Below, piece after piece: positions 23,149 to 32,113 of a stretch of DNA of 36,697 nucleotides. The stretch is taken from assembly GCA_002774365.1 (NCBI GenBank), contig PEYM01000048.1:1-36697 (forward strand). Direction: 5' to 3'. This DNA is from Candidatus Saganbacteria bacterium CG08_land_8_20_14_0_20_45_16. Its GTDB lineage: Bacteria > Margulisbacteria > WOR-1 > O2-12-FULL-45-9. The first letter of the stretch is position 1. Each line of letters begins with the position of its first letter. Position numbers and translations under genes: made by a program. Below the pieces are notes generated by a model that was not told where the DNA came from, ran no database searches, and saw only the letters and a list, made by a program, of their open reading frames with translations.

Positions 23149-25884
23149 ATGTCACATGATACGACAAAAAGGTTTCAAGGCTTCAAGGTTTCAAGGCTTC
23201 AAGGCAAACAAGTTTTACTGCTTTGCTTCTTGTCATTTGTCATTTGTACTAATGTTAAAGCAGATCCCCAACCCCTTTGGCCAAGCTTTGGCCTAGAAAT
23301 CAATGATGCTATTGGTAATACCTCTCAGCAAAAGCCTCAAATTATTAATGCTGGCGATTCCAGTTATCTTGTTGTTTGGGAAGACGGCCGGGCTGGCTAT
23401 GATGACCTTTACCTCCAAAAACTTGGGGCCAGCGGCCAGCCGCTCTGGCAAAAGGACGGGGTGGTGGTTTGTGACCAATCTGGCAATCAAAATTTTGCCC
23501 AGCTGATAAGTGACAACGCAGGCGGGGCAATTGTTGTTTGGCAAGACTATCGCAATGGCAATGCCGATATCCTGGCCCAACGCTTTGATCAAAGCGGCAA
23601 TGCCCTTTGGGCAAACGGTGGCGTTTACGTTTGTTCTGCTTCGGCCGGCCAGTTTAACCCGCAAATCACTTCCGATGGCCAAGGTGGCGCGATCATTACC
23701 TGGCATGACTACCGCAATGCCATTGGCGAAGACATTTACGCTCAACGCCTTAATAGTGACGGCCAAATTTTATGGGAAAAAGATGGCGTGTCCATCGTGT
23801 CTGTCGCTGGCACCCAATGGTACCCTAAAATTGCTTCAGATAATGCTGGCGGGGCAATTATTGTTTGGTCAGACAGCCGGACCAGCTCAAGCGACAAGAA
23901 CATTTTTGCCCAAAGGATCAATAGCCAAGGAATATCCCTGTGGCAAAAAGACGGCCTGCCTGTTTGCTCGACTGCTAATAACCAAGAGTCACCAAATCTT
24001 ATTGTGGCCGACGACCAAATTATAATCGCTTGGAATGACGCCCGCTCTGGCAACAATGATGTTTACGCCCAGAAACTTGACCTTAACGGCTCTGTCCAAT
24101 GGGCAGCTGATGGTGTGGCTTTGTGTTCTTTCCCCTATCCTCAAGAGAACCCAGCCATTGCTAGCGATGGCAACGGCGGGGCCATTGCGGTTTGGACTGA
24201 TAGCCGCACAGAAAAGGCTAATCTCTATGCCCAACGCATCTCTGATAGTGGCAATATCCTTTGGGCCGAGAACGGGATTCCTGTGGCTGCTTCGCTAAAC
24301 CAACAAGGCGCACCGCTCATAAAAAAAGCCAGCCCAGATGACTGGCTCATTGTTTGGGAAGAAGATCACCCCTGGCGGCAAAAAAAAGATCTCCTCGGAC
24401 AAAAGATCAACAGCGCTGGCACGCGCCTTTGGGGCAGTGGCCAGCCAATTGTTGAGGCTAATCAAAACCAAGAATCGCCCTCCCTGACCGCCTCAGCCTC
24501 AGGGGAATTAGTCGTAGTCTGGCAAGATAAGCGTTTTGGCAATACTGATCTGTATGCCCAAAAAATCAACCTTAACGGCAACCGACTCTGGGGCAAAGAC
24601 GGGCAACTTGTTTGCAATGCCCAGGGCTCGGTCTTTCAGCAAAAAATCACGCCTTGTTTTAACAATAAGGGTCGGGTCTTGTTGGCTTTTGAGGATGGGC
24701 GTTTTGGGTTTTCTAATATCTACCTCCAACAAATCACGCCGCTCGGCCAGCTTGTTTGGGGCCCTGCTGGTCTGGCCGTAGCCAAAGTTGAGGCTGATCA
24801 AATTGACCCTTGCCTGGTCGCTGACAGCAAAGGCGGGACAATTATTGCTTGGACTGACTTTCGACAGGTTGGATATCCTTTGATTAGGGCTCAACGCATT
24901 ACTGCGCAAGGCAAAAACGCCTGGACAAGTAGTTTGCCTGTCGCGCCAAGCACAGCCAGCCAGGAAAAACCTCAGATTATTTCCGACTCAGCTGGCGGAG
25001 CAATCATTGCCTGGCAAGACGAACGTGATGTTTTAAGCCAAATAGATTTATATGCGCAACGCATCTCTGAGCAGGGAAAATTGCTGTGGGGGCCAAAAGG
25101 CAAGATCATTATCTCAGAAAACGGCCAACAAGTTGATTTTGCCATGATACCAGATAACAACAACGGGGCGTTTTTTATCTGGACCGATTACCGGCTTGGC
25201 GATCGCAACCCAGATATTTACGCGCAGCGAATTAACTCTAAAGGCGATCCCCTGTGGGCGAAAGACGGCGTCATAGTCTGCGGAGCCCCGGACATTCAGC
25301 GTTTGCCGCGGCTCGTGGCTGACGGCTCAGGCGGCATTATTGTTTCTTGGACCGATAAGGGTGGCGGCAGCTATGACATTTACGCCCAACGGCTGGATAG
25401 CAGAGGCCAATTTATTTGGGCCAAAGACGGGATTGCCATTAATCAGCTAAGCCGCACCCAACAAAATTCGTTCTTTGGCAATAAAAAGATCTTGGTCTGG
25501 GAAGACTACCGCCTGGGCAATTGGGACCTTTATGCCGCCGCAGTTTCAAGTGCCGGAAAACTCCTGTGGGGAGAGGATGGCGTCCCAATTGTTACTGCTA
25601 CCCAAACGCAATACGCCCCGCAGTTGGCCCCTCTTAATGACGGCAGCGTTATTGTTGCCTGGGAAGATTATCGCTGTGGTAAATACTATGAGCTGTATTT
25701 TCAAAAGATCAACCTTCAAGGCGAAGTCAGTTGGACAGAAAACGGCCGGAAAAACAAGAGCCGTGATGGCGGCAGAGCCCCTAGGGTCCTAGCCCCAAAT
25801 AGTGATCATACTTTTTATCTTTTCTGGGAAGACTACACCAACGGCGGCCGCGCCATCTACGGCCAGCGTTATTTAATTAATTAA
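23149..25884 (+). CDS. Secreted protein of sixteen tandem W-D-R/LW repeats (beta-propeller-like)
   Basis: A 911-residue exported protein. The signal peptide ([18 protein letters not shown], likely cut before DPQ) is preceded by a 20-residue n-region encoded by a period-8 DNA repeat. The rest is about 16 copies of a 50-55-residue unit of the form [20 protein letters not shown], then D-x-x-G-x-x-LW, K-DG and V-x-V-C. Conserved W, D, R, YAQ and LW positions and the short strands suggest beta-propeller blades or an elongated beta structure. The last unit ends at the C-terminus with no sorting or anchor domain. Function unknown; probably surface or secreted. It starts 7 bp after smc, and its 3' end overlaps metK by 4 bp. 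Confidence 0.85.
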   Translation: MSHDTTKRFQGFKVSRLQGKQVLLLCFLSFVICTNVKADPQPLWPSFGLEINDAIGNTSQQKPQIINAGDSSYLVVWEDGRAGYDDLYLQKLGASGQPLWQKDGVVVCDQSGNQNFAQLISDNAGGAIVVWQDYRNGNADILAQRFDQSGNALWANGGVYVCSASAGQFNPQITSDGQGGAIITWHDYRNAIGEDIYAQRLNSDGQILWEKDGVSIVSVAGTQWYPKIASDNAGGAIIVWSDSRTSSSDKNIFAQRINSQGISLWQKDGLPVCSTANNQESPNLIVADDQIIIAWNDARSGNNDVYAQKLDLNGSVQWAADGVALCSFPYPQENPAIASDGNGGAIAVWTDSRTEKANLYAQRISDSGNILWAENGIPVAASLNQQGAPLIKKASPDDWLIVWEEDHPWRQKKDLLGQKINSAGTRLWGSGQPIVEANQNQESPSLTASASGELVVVWQDKRFGNTDLYAQKINLNGNRLWGKDGQLVCNAQGSVFQQKITPCFNNKGRVLLAFEDGRFGFSNIYLQQITPLGQLVWGPAGLAVAKVEADQIDPCLVADSKGGTIIAWTDFRQVGYPLIRAQRITAQGKNAWTSSLPVAPSTASQEKPQIISDSAGGAIIAWQDERDVLSQIDLYAQRISEQGKLLWGPKGKIIISENGQQVDFAMIPDNNNGAFFIWTDYRLGDRNPDIYAQRINSKGDPLWAKDGVIVCGAPDIQRLPRLVADGSGGIIVSWTDKGGGSYDIYAQRLDSRGQFIWAKDGIAINQLSRTQQNSFFGNKKILVWEDYRLGNWDLYAAAVSSAGKLLWGEDGVPIVTATQTQYAPQLAPLNDGSVIVAWEDYRCGKYYELYFQKINLQGEVSWTENGRKNKSRDGGRAPRVLAPNSDHTFYLFWEDYTNGGRAIYGQRYLIN
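23171..23202 (+). repeat. Period-8 repeat at the 5' end of the repeat-protein gene
   Basis: GGTTTCAA and GGCTTCAA alternate, four units in all, encoding the residues [11 protein letters not shown] ahead of the signal peptide core. The 23231-23247 tract just downstream contains TCATTTG repeated with period 7, within the signal peptide. Confidence 0.75.
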
Positions 25885-27077
25885 GCTTTACCCGCTTTTT
25901 TCTTTAGCTCTTTCGCCTTATCTATATTTTCCCACGGTAGGTCAAGATCTAATCTGCCAAAATGGCCATAAGCAGCCACTTGTTTATAAAGCGGTCGACG
26001 CAATTCTAAGTGCTTAATGATCATCCCTGGCCGCAGGTCAAAAGTTTCTTCAATAAGATTGGCGATGGCCAGCTCGTCCATCTTGCCTGTGCCAAAGGTG
26101 TCAACCATAACAGATGTTGGCCGAGCAATGCCAATGGCGTAAGAGATCTGGATCTCACATTTACTAGCTAACCCCGCGGCAACTACGTTTTTTGCTACCC
26201 ACCTAGCAGCATAGGTACCGGAACGGTCAACCTTGGTCGGGTCTTTGCCAGAAAAAGCGCCACCACCATGGCGCGAGTAGCCACCGTAAGTATCAACAAT
26301 TATTTTTCTGCCAGTCACTCCGGAATCACCTTGCGGCCCGCCAATCACAAATCGGCCAGTTGGATTAACATAATACTTAATTTTGTCAGTCACCATCTCT
26401 GGCGGCAGAGTTGGCAAAATAACCCTTTCCACAATATCAGCATGGATCTGTTCCATCTTAACCTCTGGGGCATGCTGCGTAGAGATCAAGACCGTATCCA
26501 GACCAACCGGCTTGCCTTTTTCATAAACAACAGTTACTTGAGACTTGCCATCTGGCCGCAGGTATGACAGCTCGCTAGTCTTTCTGACTTCAGCTAGCTT
26601 CTTAACTAATTTGTGGGCCAAAACAATCGGCATTGGCATTAACTCTTCTGTTTCATCACAAGCATAACCAAACATCAAGCCCTGATCCCCAGCCCCTAAC
26701 CCCTCTAAGTCTTCTTTGATAACTTCGCCACCTTTTATTTCTAAGGCTTTGTCAACCCCGCGGGCAATATCTTTTGATTGCTCCTTAATTGCTACCAAGA
26801 CACCACAGGTTTCATAGTCAAAACCATATTTCGCCCTGGTATAACCTATATCCTTGATCGTTTGGCGGACAATTTTGGGGATATCAACATAACAACCAGT
26901 GGACACCTCGCCTGCCACCACACACAACCCGTTGGTAACAAGGGTTTCAATTGCAACTCGGCCAGGGGGGTCTTTTTCCATAATCTCGTCAAGGATCGCG
27001 TCAGAAACCTGGTCGCAGACTTTATCAGGATGGCCTTCAGTCACAGACTCGGACGTAAACACATGCTTTGTTTCCAT
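25881..27077 (-). CDS. metK: S-adenosylmethionine synthetase
   Basis: A 398-residue enzyme that makes S-adenosylmethionine from ATP and methionine. It has [13 protein letters not shown] (7-19), the loop [12 protein letters not shown], and [17 protein letters not shown], all diagnostic. Its length is typical. A strong Shine-Dalgarno (GGGAGGAG, 27084-27091) and an approximately 65-nt leader distinguish it from the short-leader genes nearby. I looked for a SAM-responsive riboswitch in the leader and found none I recognise. It overlaps the convergent repeat-protein gene by 4 bp. Confidence 0.97.
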   Translation of the reverse strand: METKHVFTSESVTEGHPDKVCDQVSDAILDEIMEKDPPGRVAIETLVTNGLCVVAGEVSTGCYVDIPKIVRQTIKDIGYTRAKYGFDYETCGVLVAIKEQSKDIARGVDKALEIKGGEVIKEDLEGLGAGDQGLMFGYACDETEELMPMPIVLAHKLVKKLAEVRKTSELSYLRPDGKSQVTVVYEKGKPVGLDTVLISTQHAPEVKMEQIHADIVERVILPTLPPEMVTDKIKYYVNPTGRFVIGGPQGDSGVTGRKIIVDTYGGYSRHGGGAFSGKDPTKVDRSGTYAARWVAKNVVAAGLASKCEIQISYAIGIARPTSVMVDTFGTGKMDELAIANLIEETFDLRPGMIIKHLELRRPLYKQVAAYGHFGRLDLDLPWENIDKAKELKKKAGKA

Positions 27078-27149
27078 TTTTTTCTCCTCCCTCGTAATGA
27101 GCGAACCGGAAATTCAAAATGAATTACAGACCACTATTTAATTAAGATC

Positions 27150-27178
27150 AGAATAACAACTTACCTCAGGTTTGTCAA
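27150..27178 (-). promoter_or_regulatory. Promoter of metK
   Basis: On the minus strand TTGACA (27173-27178), 17 bp, then TATTCT (27150-27155). Transcription would start around 27143, giving a leader of about 65 nt before the ATG at 27077. It lies immediately beside the start of the divergent DUF2723 gene. Confidence 0.6.
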
Positions 27179-27197
27179 CTTGTGCTAAAATAGCCTC

Positions 27198-29045
27198 ATG
27201 AAAAACAAGCACCTGGCTGGGGCAATAATCTTTGTCTTAACCTTTGCCCTCTACCTCCAAACCCTCTGTCCGACAGTAGCGCCACGAGATTCTGGCGAAT
27301 TAATAACTGCAGCCGCCACCCTGGGCATTGCTCACCCACCAGGCTACCCTTTATATGTCATGCTTGGTAAACTCTTTACCTTTATCCCTTTTGGCTCAAT
27401 GGCTTGGCGAGTCAACCTGCTGTCGGCTTTTTTTGCCGCTGTTACAATCGCCCTTGTTTACTATATTATATTAATACTGACCCAAAGCTTGCTCGCCAGT
27501 ATTATTGCCCCGCTTTTTTTGGCCCTGACCCCGATTTTTTGGTCCATGGCAACGGTAGCAGAAGTTTTTCAACTTAACGCCTTTTTTGTCGCCTTAACCT
27601 TGCTCCTGCTTTTAGTCTGGAGGCAAAGTCATAAATTTGCTTTCCTGCTACTTTTTGCTTTTTGCTTTGGTCTTAGCCTTTCGCACCATCACAGCATGCT
27701 CCTTTTAGCCCCAGGCTATCTTTTCTTTATTTGGTCACAGGAAAAAAAGCTCTACCTTAAGCCCCAAAAGTTGGCCTGGCTAGGTCTCTCTTTGCTCGCT
27801 GGCTTGCTACCGTATGCTTTCCTGCCTTGGCGCTCAAGACAAAATCCCTACCTTGATTGGGGTGATCCAGAAACAATTGGGAGATTTTTTGCCACAATCA
27901 CGCGCGCTCAATACGGTTCGCTTGAGCTGGATAACGGGCTCTCAACCAGTGGCCTCTCACTTAGCTTGCTGTTGGCACAATTTAAAACATTTTTTCTCTG
28001 GATTGTGAACCAATTCACAATCTTTGGTTTGGCTCTAGGTTTAATCGGCAGCTGGGCCAGCCTTAAACAAAACAAATCGCTGTTTTTTCTTTTGCTCTGG
28101 CTCTTTCTTTCCTCTGGCCTTGGTTTTATTATCCTGTCCCGCTACCCACTCGACCTCCCTACCACTTTTGCTTTTTGCCAAGCCAACTTAAGCAAATTCA
28201 TGCTCCCTGCCTTCCTGTTTTTTACTCTCTGGTTCGGTTTAGGCCTAGCCAAACTTACTCAATATTTAAAAGGCCCGACCCAAAAGGCGGGACTCTGGTT
28301 GGCGATGATAGCGCTCCTTTTCTTTTCTTTCACCATTCACTATTCCACTTGTAATAAAAATAATTATTACTATGCCGCTGACCTGGCTGAAAACATCCTC
28401 ACCTCACTGCCTGCTGACGCAATTATCTTTACTGGCACAGACACCACTGCTTTTACTCTTTGGTATTTTCAAGGGGTTGAGTACAAAAGAAAAGATGTCA
28501 AGATCATCAGCACTACGCAACATCAATGGCGAGCCTATCAAATGCTGAAAGCCTGGCCCGAGCTGTTGCGCTTGCCCAATAATGCTGACGCTACCATCGA
28601 AAAAAAGATCGCGGCCTATCCCTCTGGACAGGCTTTTCTTGAGGATATTGTGACCACCAATTTTGGCCAAGTCCCGATCTATATTGATATTGACCAATGT
28701 CCAGAGCTGGCAAAATTTTCTAGCTACCTTGACCCAGCCGGCATCTTATACAAAATTGGCCCAGAGACATCACCCCAAACCAAGCTCAAGCACCTCTCAA
28801 GCAGTGAAGCCCTCTGGCAAAAGTATTCTTTCAGATCAAAATTAATTGGGGCTGATCTTGATTACCAAACCAGTGAGATTCTTGGCCTATATGCGGAAGC
28901 GCGAAATTTTGCCGGCATTATTCTGGCCTTAAACCAAAGGTTCCCTGCAGCAAAACAAGAATTTCAAAAAGCCCTGGCCATTGCCCCCAACTCTGGCCCG
29001 GCCCAGCAAAATCTTGCCCGGCTTAACCGCTTATGGCCCAATTGA
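27198..29045 (+). CDS. DUF2723 membrane protein (GT-C glycosyltransferase-like)
   Basis: A 615-residue polytopic membrane protein. PTVAPRDSGELITAAATLG followed by HPPGYPLY, near residues 26-52, is the DUF2723 signature and includes the conserved acidic residues of GT-C-type mannosyltransferase folds. About ten transmembrane helices follow to residue 385. The C-terminal 200 residues are soluble and end in a TPR-like helix pair (FPAAKQEFQKALAIAPNSG). Members are predicted to transfer sugars from lipid carriers to extracytoplasmic acceptors, but activity is unproven. It has a TAAAAT at 27186-27191, only 6 bp before the ATG, and no Shine-Dalgarno. Confidence 0.85.
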   Translation: MKNKHLAGAIIFVLTFALYLQTLCPTVAPRDSGELITAAATLGIAHPPGYPLYVMLGKLFTFIPFGSMAWRVNLLSAFFAAVTIALVYYIILILTQSLLASIIAPLFLALTPIFWSMATVAEVFQLNAFFVALTLLLLLVWRQSHKFAFLLLFAFCFGLSLSHHHSMLLLAPGYLFFIWSQEKKLYLKPQKLAWLGLSLLAGLLPYAFLPWRSRQNPYLDWGDPETIGRFFATITRAQYGSLELDNGLSTSGLSLSLLLAQFKTFFLWIVNQFTIFGLALGLIGSWASLKQNKSLFFLLLWLFLSSGLGFIILSRYPLDLPTTFAFCQANLSKFMLPAFLFFTLWFGLGLAKLTQYLKGPTQKAGLWLAMIALLFFSFTIHYSTCNKNNYYYAADLAENILTSLPADAIIFTGTDTTAFTLWYFQGVEYKRKDVKIISTTQHQWRAYQMLKAWPELLRLPNNADATIEKKIAAYPSGQAFLEDIVTTNFGQVPIYIDIDQCPELAKFSSYLDPAGILYKIGPETSPQTKLKHLSSSEALWQKYSFRSKLIGADLDYQTSEILGLYAEARNFAGIILALNQRFPAAKQEFQKALAIAPNSGPAQQNLARLNRLWPN

Positions 29046-29068
29046 GCTAGCAATAATTTTGCCAAGAT

Positions 29069-29097
29069 TTGCCTTAGCTCAAAGAAAATAATATAAT
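29069..29097 (+). promoter_or_regulatory. Short-leader promoter of M15 peptidase-xer unit
   Basis: TTGCCT (29069-29074), 17 bp, then TATAAT (29092-29097), 8 bp before the ATG at 29106. An inverted repeat TTGAGCTA (29042-29049)/TAGCTCAA (29075-29082) overlaps the -35 and may end transcription of the preceding gene. Confidence 0.6.
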
Positions 29098-29105
29098 GGG
29101 TCATT

Positions 29106-29528
29106 ATGGGAAATCTAAGCGAACACTTTAACAACAAAGATTTTGCCTGCAACTGCCCAGAATGTAGGGGTGAGTACAAAATCCATCTTGGCCTGGTTGG
29201 GGCCTTGGAGCAAATTGGTTCTCATTTCAAAAAAAAGGTCAGGATTGTTTCTGCTTATTGGTGCGATGCTTTTCACGAAAAGCAAAACAAGCCCAAACGC
29301 AGCTTTCACACCAAGGGTAAAGCCGCCCACATTATTATCGACGGCACCTCACCCCAGGAACTATTTAAATTTGCTGAAACCGTAACTGAATTAAGGGGGC
29401 TAGTTTATTATCCCAAAGAGCCATACATCCATGTTGACACTCGGCCTGAAAACCAAGCCCGGCTCGTCAAAGAAGGCAGTGACTACTTGGCTCTGACCCC
29501 TGACAAAAGAGAAAAGTACGGACTCTAA
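29106..29528 (+). CDS. Peptidase M15-like (DD-carboxypeptidase) protein with altered zinc site
   Basis: A 140-residue protein resembling the M15A/Peptidase_M15_3 domain that cleaves D-Ala-D-Ala-type peptidoglycan bonds. The opening EHFNNKDFACNCPEC, the RIVSAYWCDAFHEKQN segment and SFHTKGKAA match the family layout. The usual zinc ligands are H-x6-D and a later His. Here His68 and His109 (in YIHVDTRP) remain, but the Asp is His75. No signal peptide is seen, so it may act in the cytosol or be phage-derived. The Cys-rich N-terminus (CNCPEC) could bind metal. It shares a TAATG junction with xer. Confidence 0.75.
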   Translation: MGNLSEHFNNKDFACNCPECRGEYKIHLGLVGALEQIGSHFKKKVRIVSAYWCDAFHEKQNKPKRSFHTKGKAAHIIIDGTSPQELFKFAETVTELRGLVYYPKEPYIHVDTRPENQARLVKEGSDYLALTPDKREKYGL

Positions 29529-30427
29529 TGATGGCTAAAGAGCAAAGCCGTGCCTCTCCGCTGATTGCCCGGTTCACTAATTACTTGACCACTGAACGCA
29601 ATTACTCTGGCCACACTATTTCCAACTATCGCCGAGATTTGACTTTTCTCATGAGTTTCTTAAAGACCAAGAAGATCGACCGGAGCACCGCCAGGGATTA
29701 CTTGCAAGAGCTAGAAAACCGGCATTACTCAAGGAGGTCGATTGCCAGAAAGCTTTCGTCAGCCCGTTCTTTTTTCCGTTTTCTGCTGCGTGAGAAGCTC
29801 ACAGCCAAAAACCCCTTTGAAACCCTGCTCACGCCCAAGCTGCCTAAAAAGCTGCCCAATTTTCTTTATTTAGAGGAGCTCAACAAGCTATTGAGCTCGC
29901 CAGATGAAAAAAGCCTGGCCGGCAGCCGCGACCGGGCTATCCTGGAGCTTCTTTACGGTTCCGGAGTGCGGGTGGCAGAGGCGATCCACCTCAACCAGGG
30001 AGACATTAATTTTGAAGAAGGTGAGCTGCGGGTCTTGGGCAAGGGAGCAAAAGAGCGGATCGTCCTGTTTGGCTCGGAAGCCAAACAGGCCCTGCAAAAA
30101 TATCTTGGGTCCAGCCGGCCCAAATTAAGCGTTAACAATCACCTGGCCGCGGTTTTCTTAAACCTGCGAGGCGGGAGGCTCACTTGCCGTTCAGTTGAAA
30201 GAATGTTGACTAAATACGCCAAGCTCGCTGGCATTACGAAAAAGGTTACACCGCATACCTTGCGCCACTCCTTTGCCACCCACCTTTTAGCTGGCGGTGC
30301 GGACTTAAGAGTGGTCCAAGAGTTATTAGGCCACGTCTCTCTCTCAACTACCCAAGTCTACACCCACATCACCAAAGAGCGGCTGAAAGAAGTTTACGAC
30401 GCCGCGCACCCTAGGGCCACAAGATAA
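29528..30427 (+). CDS. xerD: Tyrosine recombinase XerC/XerD
   Basis: A 299-residue site-specific recombinase. The N-terminal SAM-like core-binding domain covers about 10-95 and the catalytic domain about 110-295. Catalytic residues are Arg148 (GSGVRVAEA), Lys172 (GKGAKER), His243 and Arg246 (HTLRHSFATH), His269 (LLGHVSLSTTQVY) and the nucleophile Tyr278. Size and motifs fit the chromosomal-dimer resolvase rather than a phage integrase; XerC, XerD or the single XerH-like type cannot be told apart by eye, so the symbol is tentative. It overlaps the M15 stop by one base; a second ATG follows immediately at 29531. Confidence 0.93.
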   Translation: MMAKEQSRASPLIARFTNYLTTERNYSGHTISNYRRDLTFLMSFLKTKKIDRSTARDYLQELENRHYSRRSIARKLSSARSFFRFLLREKLTAKNPFETLLTPKLPKKLPNFLYLEELNKLLSSPDEKSLAGSRDRAILELLYGSGVRVAEAIHLNQGDINFEEGELRVLGKGAKERIVLFGSEAKQALQKYLGSSRPKLSVNNHLAAVFLNLRGGRLTCRSVERMLTKYAKLAGITKKVTPHTLRHSFATHLLAGGADLRVVQELLGHVSLSTTQVYTHITKERLKEVYDAAHPRATR

Positions 30428-30428
30428 A

Positions 30429-30457
30429 TTGAAATCCAGCTGACATTCCAGTATAAT
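30429..30457 (+). promoter_or_regulatory. Promoter of yceD-rpmF-plsX-fabH operon
   Basis: TTGAAA (30429-30434), 17 bp, then TATAAT (30452-30457). The -10 ends 12 bp before the ATG at 30470, so the mRNA leader is about 6 nt, with no Shine-Dalgarno. Confidence 0.75.
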
Positions 30458-30469
30458 TAATAAATCGGG

Positions 30470-30910
30470 ATGAAAATTGACCTGACAGAAGTATTACAAA
30501 GCATTGGCAACGAGGCTGATATTGACGAATCGCTGCCAGTTGATTTTGCAGCAGACGGATTAAAGCTAACCGGGCCGGTCAAGGTGGCGCTCCACCTAAC
30601 CAATACTGGCGGCTCTATCCTTTTGGCTGGCAAAGTTACAACCGAGGTAGAGCTGGAATGCTCAAGATGCTTAAAACCTTTTACAACCAAACTTGAGGCT
30701 GAGATTGCCGAAGAATTCAGCCACTCTGTCCAAACATCACAGGCCAGAAAAGAGTTGGAACTAAAAGAAGATGATTTTGTCTATCCGATTGACCAAGACA
30801 ATACAATTGACTTAACAGAGCTGGTCCGGCAGGAGCTTTTGCTTAGCCTGCCTTTTAAGCCTCTCTGTTTAAACCAATGCCCAGGGATTAATAAGGAGGG
30901 AGAAAAATAA
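30470..30910 (+). CDS. yceD: YceD/DUF177 family, 23S rRNA accumulation protein
   Basis: A 146-residue protein with the DUF177 pattern: beta-rich middle, ELECSRCLKPF (Cys64, Cys67) and the C-terminal CLNQCPG (Cys133, Cys137), which could form a zinc site. The family affects 23S rRNA accumulation and is nearly always encoded before rpmF, as here (3 bp gap). First gene of the operon. Confidence 0.9.
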   Translation: MKIDLTEVLQSIGNEADIDESLPVDFAADGLKLTGPVKVALHLTNTGGSILLAGKVTTEVELECSRCLKPFTTKLEAEIAEEFSHSVQTSQARKELELKEDDFVYPIDQDNTIDLTELVRQELLLSLPFKPLCLNQCPGINKEGEK

Positions 30911-30913
30911 ATC

Positions 30914-31132
30914 ATGCCAGTACCAAAGAAACGACACAGCAACTGCCGCCAGGGAAAAAGACGCGCTTCCAACTATCGTCTCACCCCGCTAGCCAGCACC
31001 CGTTGCCCAGCTTGTGGCGCCGCAACCCTGCCCCATCATGTTTGTTCAGCTTGTGGCAGTTATAAAGACCGTCAAGTCAAAAAGATCAAAGATAAAAGCG
31101 CTAAAAAAGCTAAAGGCAAGGAGAAAGAATAG
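30914..31132 (+). CDS. rpmF: 50S ribosomal protein L32
   Basis: A 72-residue ribosomal protein beginning MPVPKKRHSNCRQGKRRA. It has a zinc ribbon of Cys31/Cys34 and Cys44/Cys47 and a Lys-rich tail that is longer than usual. A Shine-Dalgarno (AAGGAGG, 30893-30899) lies inside the end of yceD. plsX follows with zero spacing. Confidence 0.96.
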   Translation: MPVPKKRHSNCRQGKRRASNYRLTPLASTRCPACGAATLPHHVCSACGSYKDRQVKKIKDKSAKKAKGKEKE

Positions 31133-32113
31133 GTGATCCGCATCGCAGTTGATGCGATGGGTGGAGATCATGCCCCTGCTGAAATTGTCAAAGGGGCAAT
31201 CGCTGCTAGTCAGGTGTTAGACGCAGAGATAATATTAGTTGGTACTCCAGCTAAATTGGAAAAAGAGTTGCGTCTTCGCAACGCCAACCTTTCCATAGTC
31301 GCGGCTGCTGAAGTAATTGGGATGAACGAGCCGCCAGCCCAAGCCGTGCGGCAAAAAAAAGACGCCTCAGTCAATGTTGCTATCCAATTAGTTAAAGATG
31401 GCAAGGCTGACGCGATTGTTTCAGCCGGCAGCACCGGCGCCCTGATGGCCGCGGCCCTATTTAAGCTCGGCCGGATCCAAGAGATTGAGCGGCCAGCCAT
31501 TGCCACAGAATTTCCACTACCATCAGGCAAGGTCTTATTGCTTGACATGGGGGCCAATGTTGACTGCAAACCAATCCACCTTAAGCAGTTTGCGATCATG
31601 GGCAGTCTTTACGCTGAACACGTCCTTCATATCAAAAATCCCAGGGTTGGCCTGCTCAACATTGGCGAAGAAAAAGAAAAAGGCAACGAGCTGGTCAGAG
31701 AAACCTGGCCTTTGCTCAAAGCAGCCCCAATTAATTTTATTGGCAATGTTGAGTCAAAGGAGATCCTGCGAGGTAAAGCTGATGTTATAGTCTGCGACGG
31801 CTTTGTCGGCAACTTAATCCTAAAATTTGCGGAAAGCCTAGCCGGTTCAGTCTTTAAACTGTTTAAGGAAGAGCTAACCCGCGGTTTATTGAGCAAGGTT
31901 GGCTTAGCGTTTCTAATGCCGGCGATCCAGCGTCTGCGCAAAAAGATCACTTATGATGAGCATGGGGGCGCGCCGCTCCTGGGCATTCAAGGGGTTGTTT
32001 ATAAAGCTCATGGCCGAGCTAAAGCCCAAGCCATTAAAAATGCAATTATTCAAACATATGAAGCCGCCTCTAAAAAAGTCCCAGAAAAAATCAATACAGG
32101 AACATTTAACTAA
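31133..32113 (+). CDS. plsX: Phosphate acyltransferase PlsX
   Basis: A 326-residue soluble enzyme that converts acyl-ACP to acyl-phosphate for phospholipid synthesis. IRIAVDAMGGDHAP at the N-terminus, SAGSTGALMAAALFKLGRI and CDGFVGNLILK are diagnostic. It starts with GTG directly after the rpmF stop; translation probably relies on coupling. The order rpmF-plsX-fabH is the classic one. Confidence 0.95.
   Translation: MIRIAVDAMGGDHAPAEIVKGAIAASQVLDAEIILVGTPAKLEKELRLRNANLSIVAAAEVIGMNEPPAQAVRQKKDASVNVAIQLVKDGKADAIVSAGSTGALMAAALFKLGRIQEIERPAIATEFPLPSGKVLLLDMGANVDCKPIHLKQFAIMGSLYAEHVLHIKNPRVGLLNIGEEKEKGNELVRETWPLLKAAPINFIGNVESKEILRGKADVIVCDGFVGNLILKFAESLAGSVFKLFKEELTRGLLSKVGLAFLMPAIQRLRKKITYDEHGGAPLLGIQGVVYKAHGRAKAQAIKNAIIQTYEAASKKVPEKINTGTFN

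Noticed and set aside
23149-25884. CRISPR-like or DNA-level tandem array in the 911-codon gene
   Set aside because: The repetition is at protein level with diverged DNA, and one continuous frame with a signal peptide explains it.
27078-27150. Possible SAM riboswitch in the metK leader
   Set aside because: The leader of about 65 nt has no arrangement I recognise of SAM-I, SAM-II, SAM-III or SAM-IV core elements and only weak pairing; a covariance search would settle it.
29528-30427. Xer gene as a phage or integron integrase
   Set aside because: Length, motif spacing and lack of attachment repeats or phage genes fit the chromosomal Xer group.
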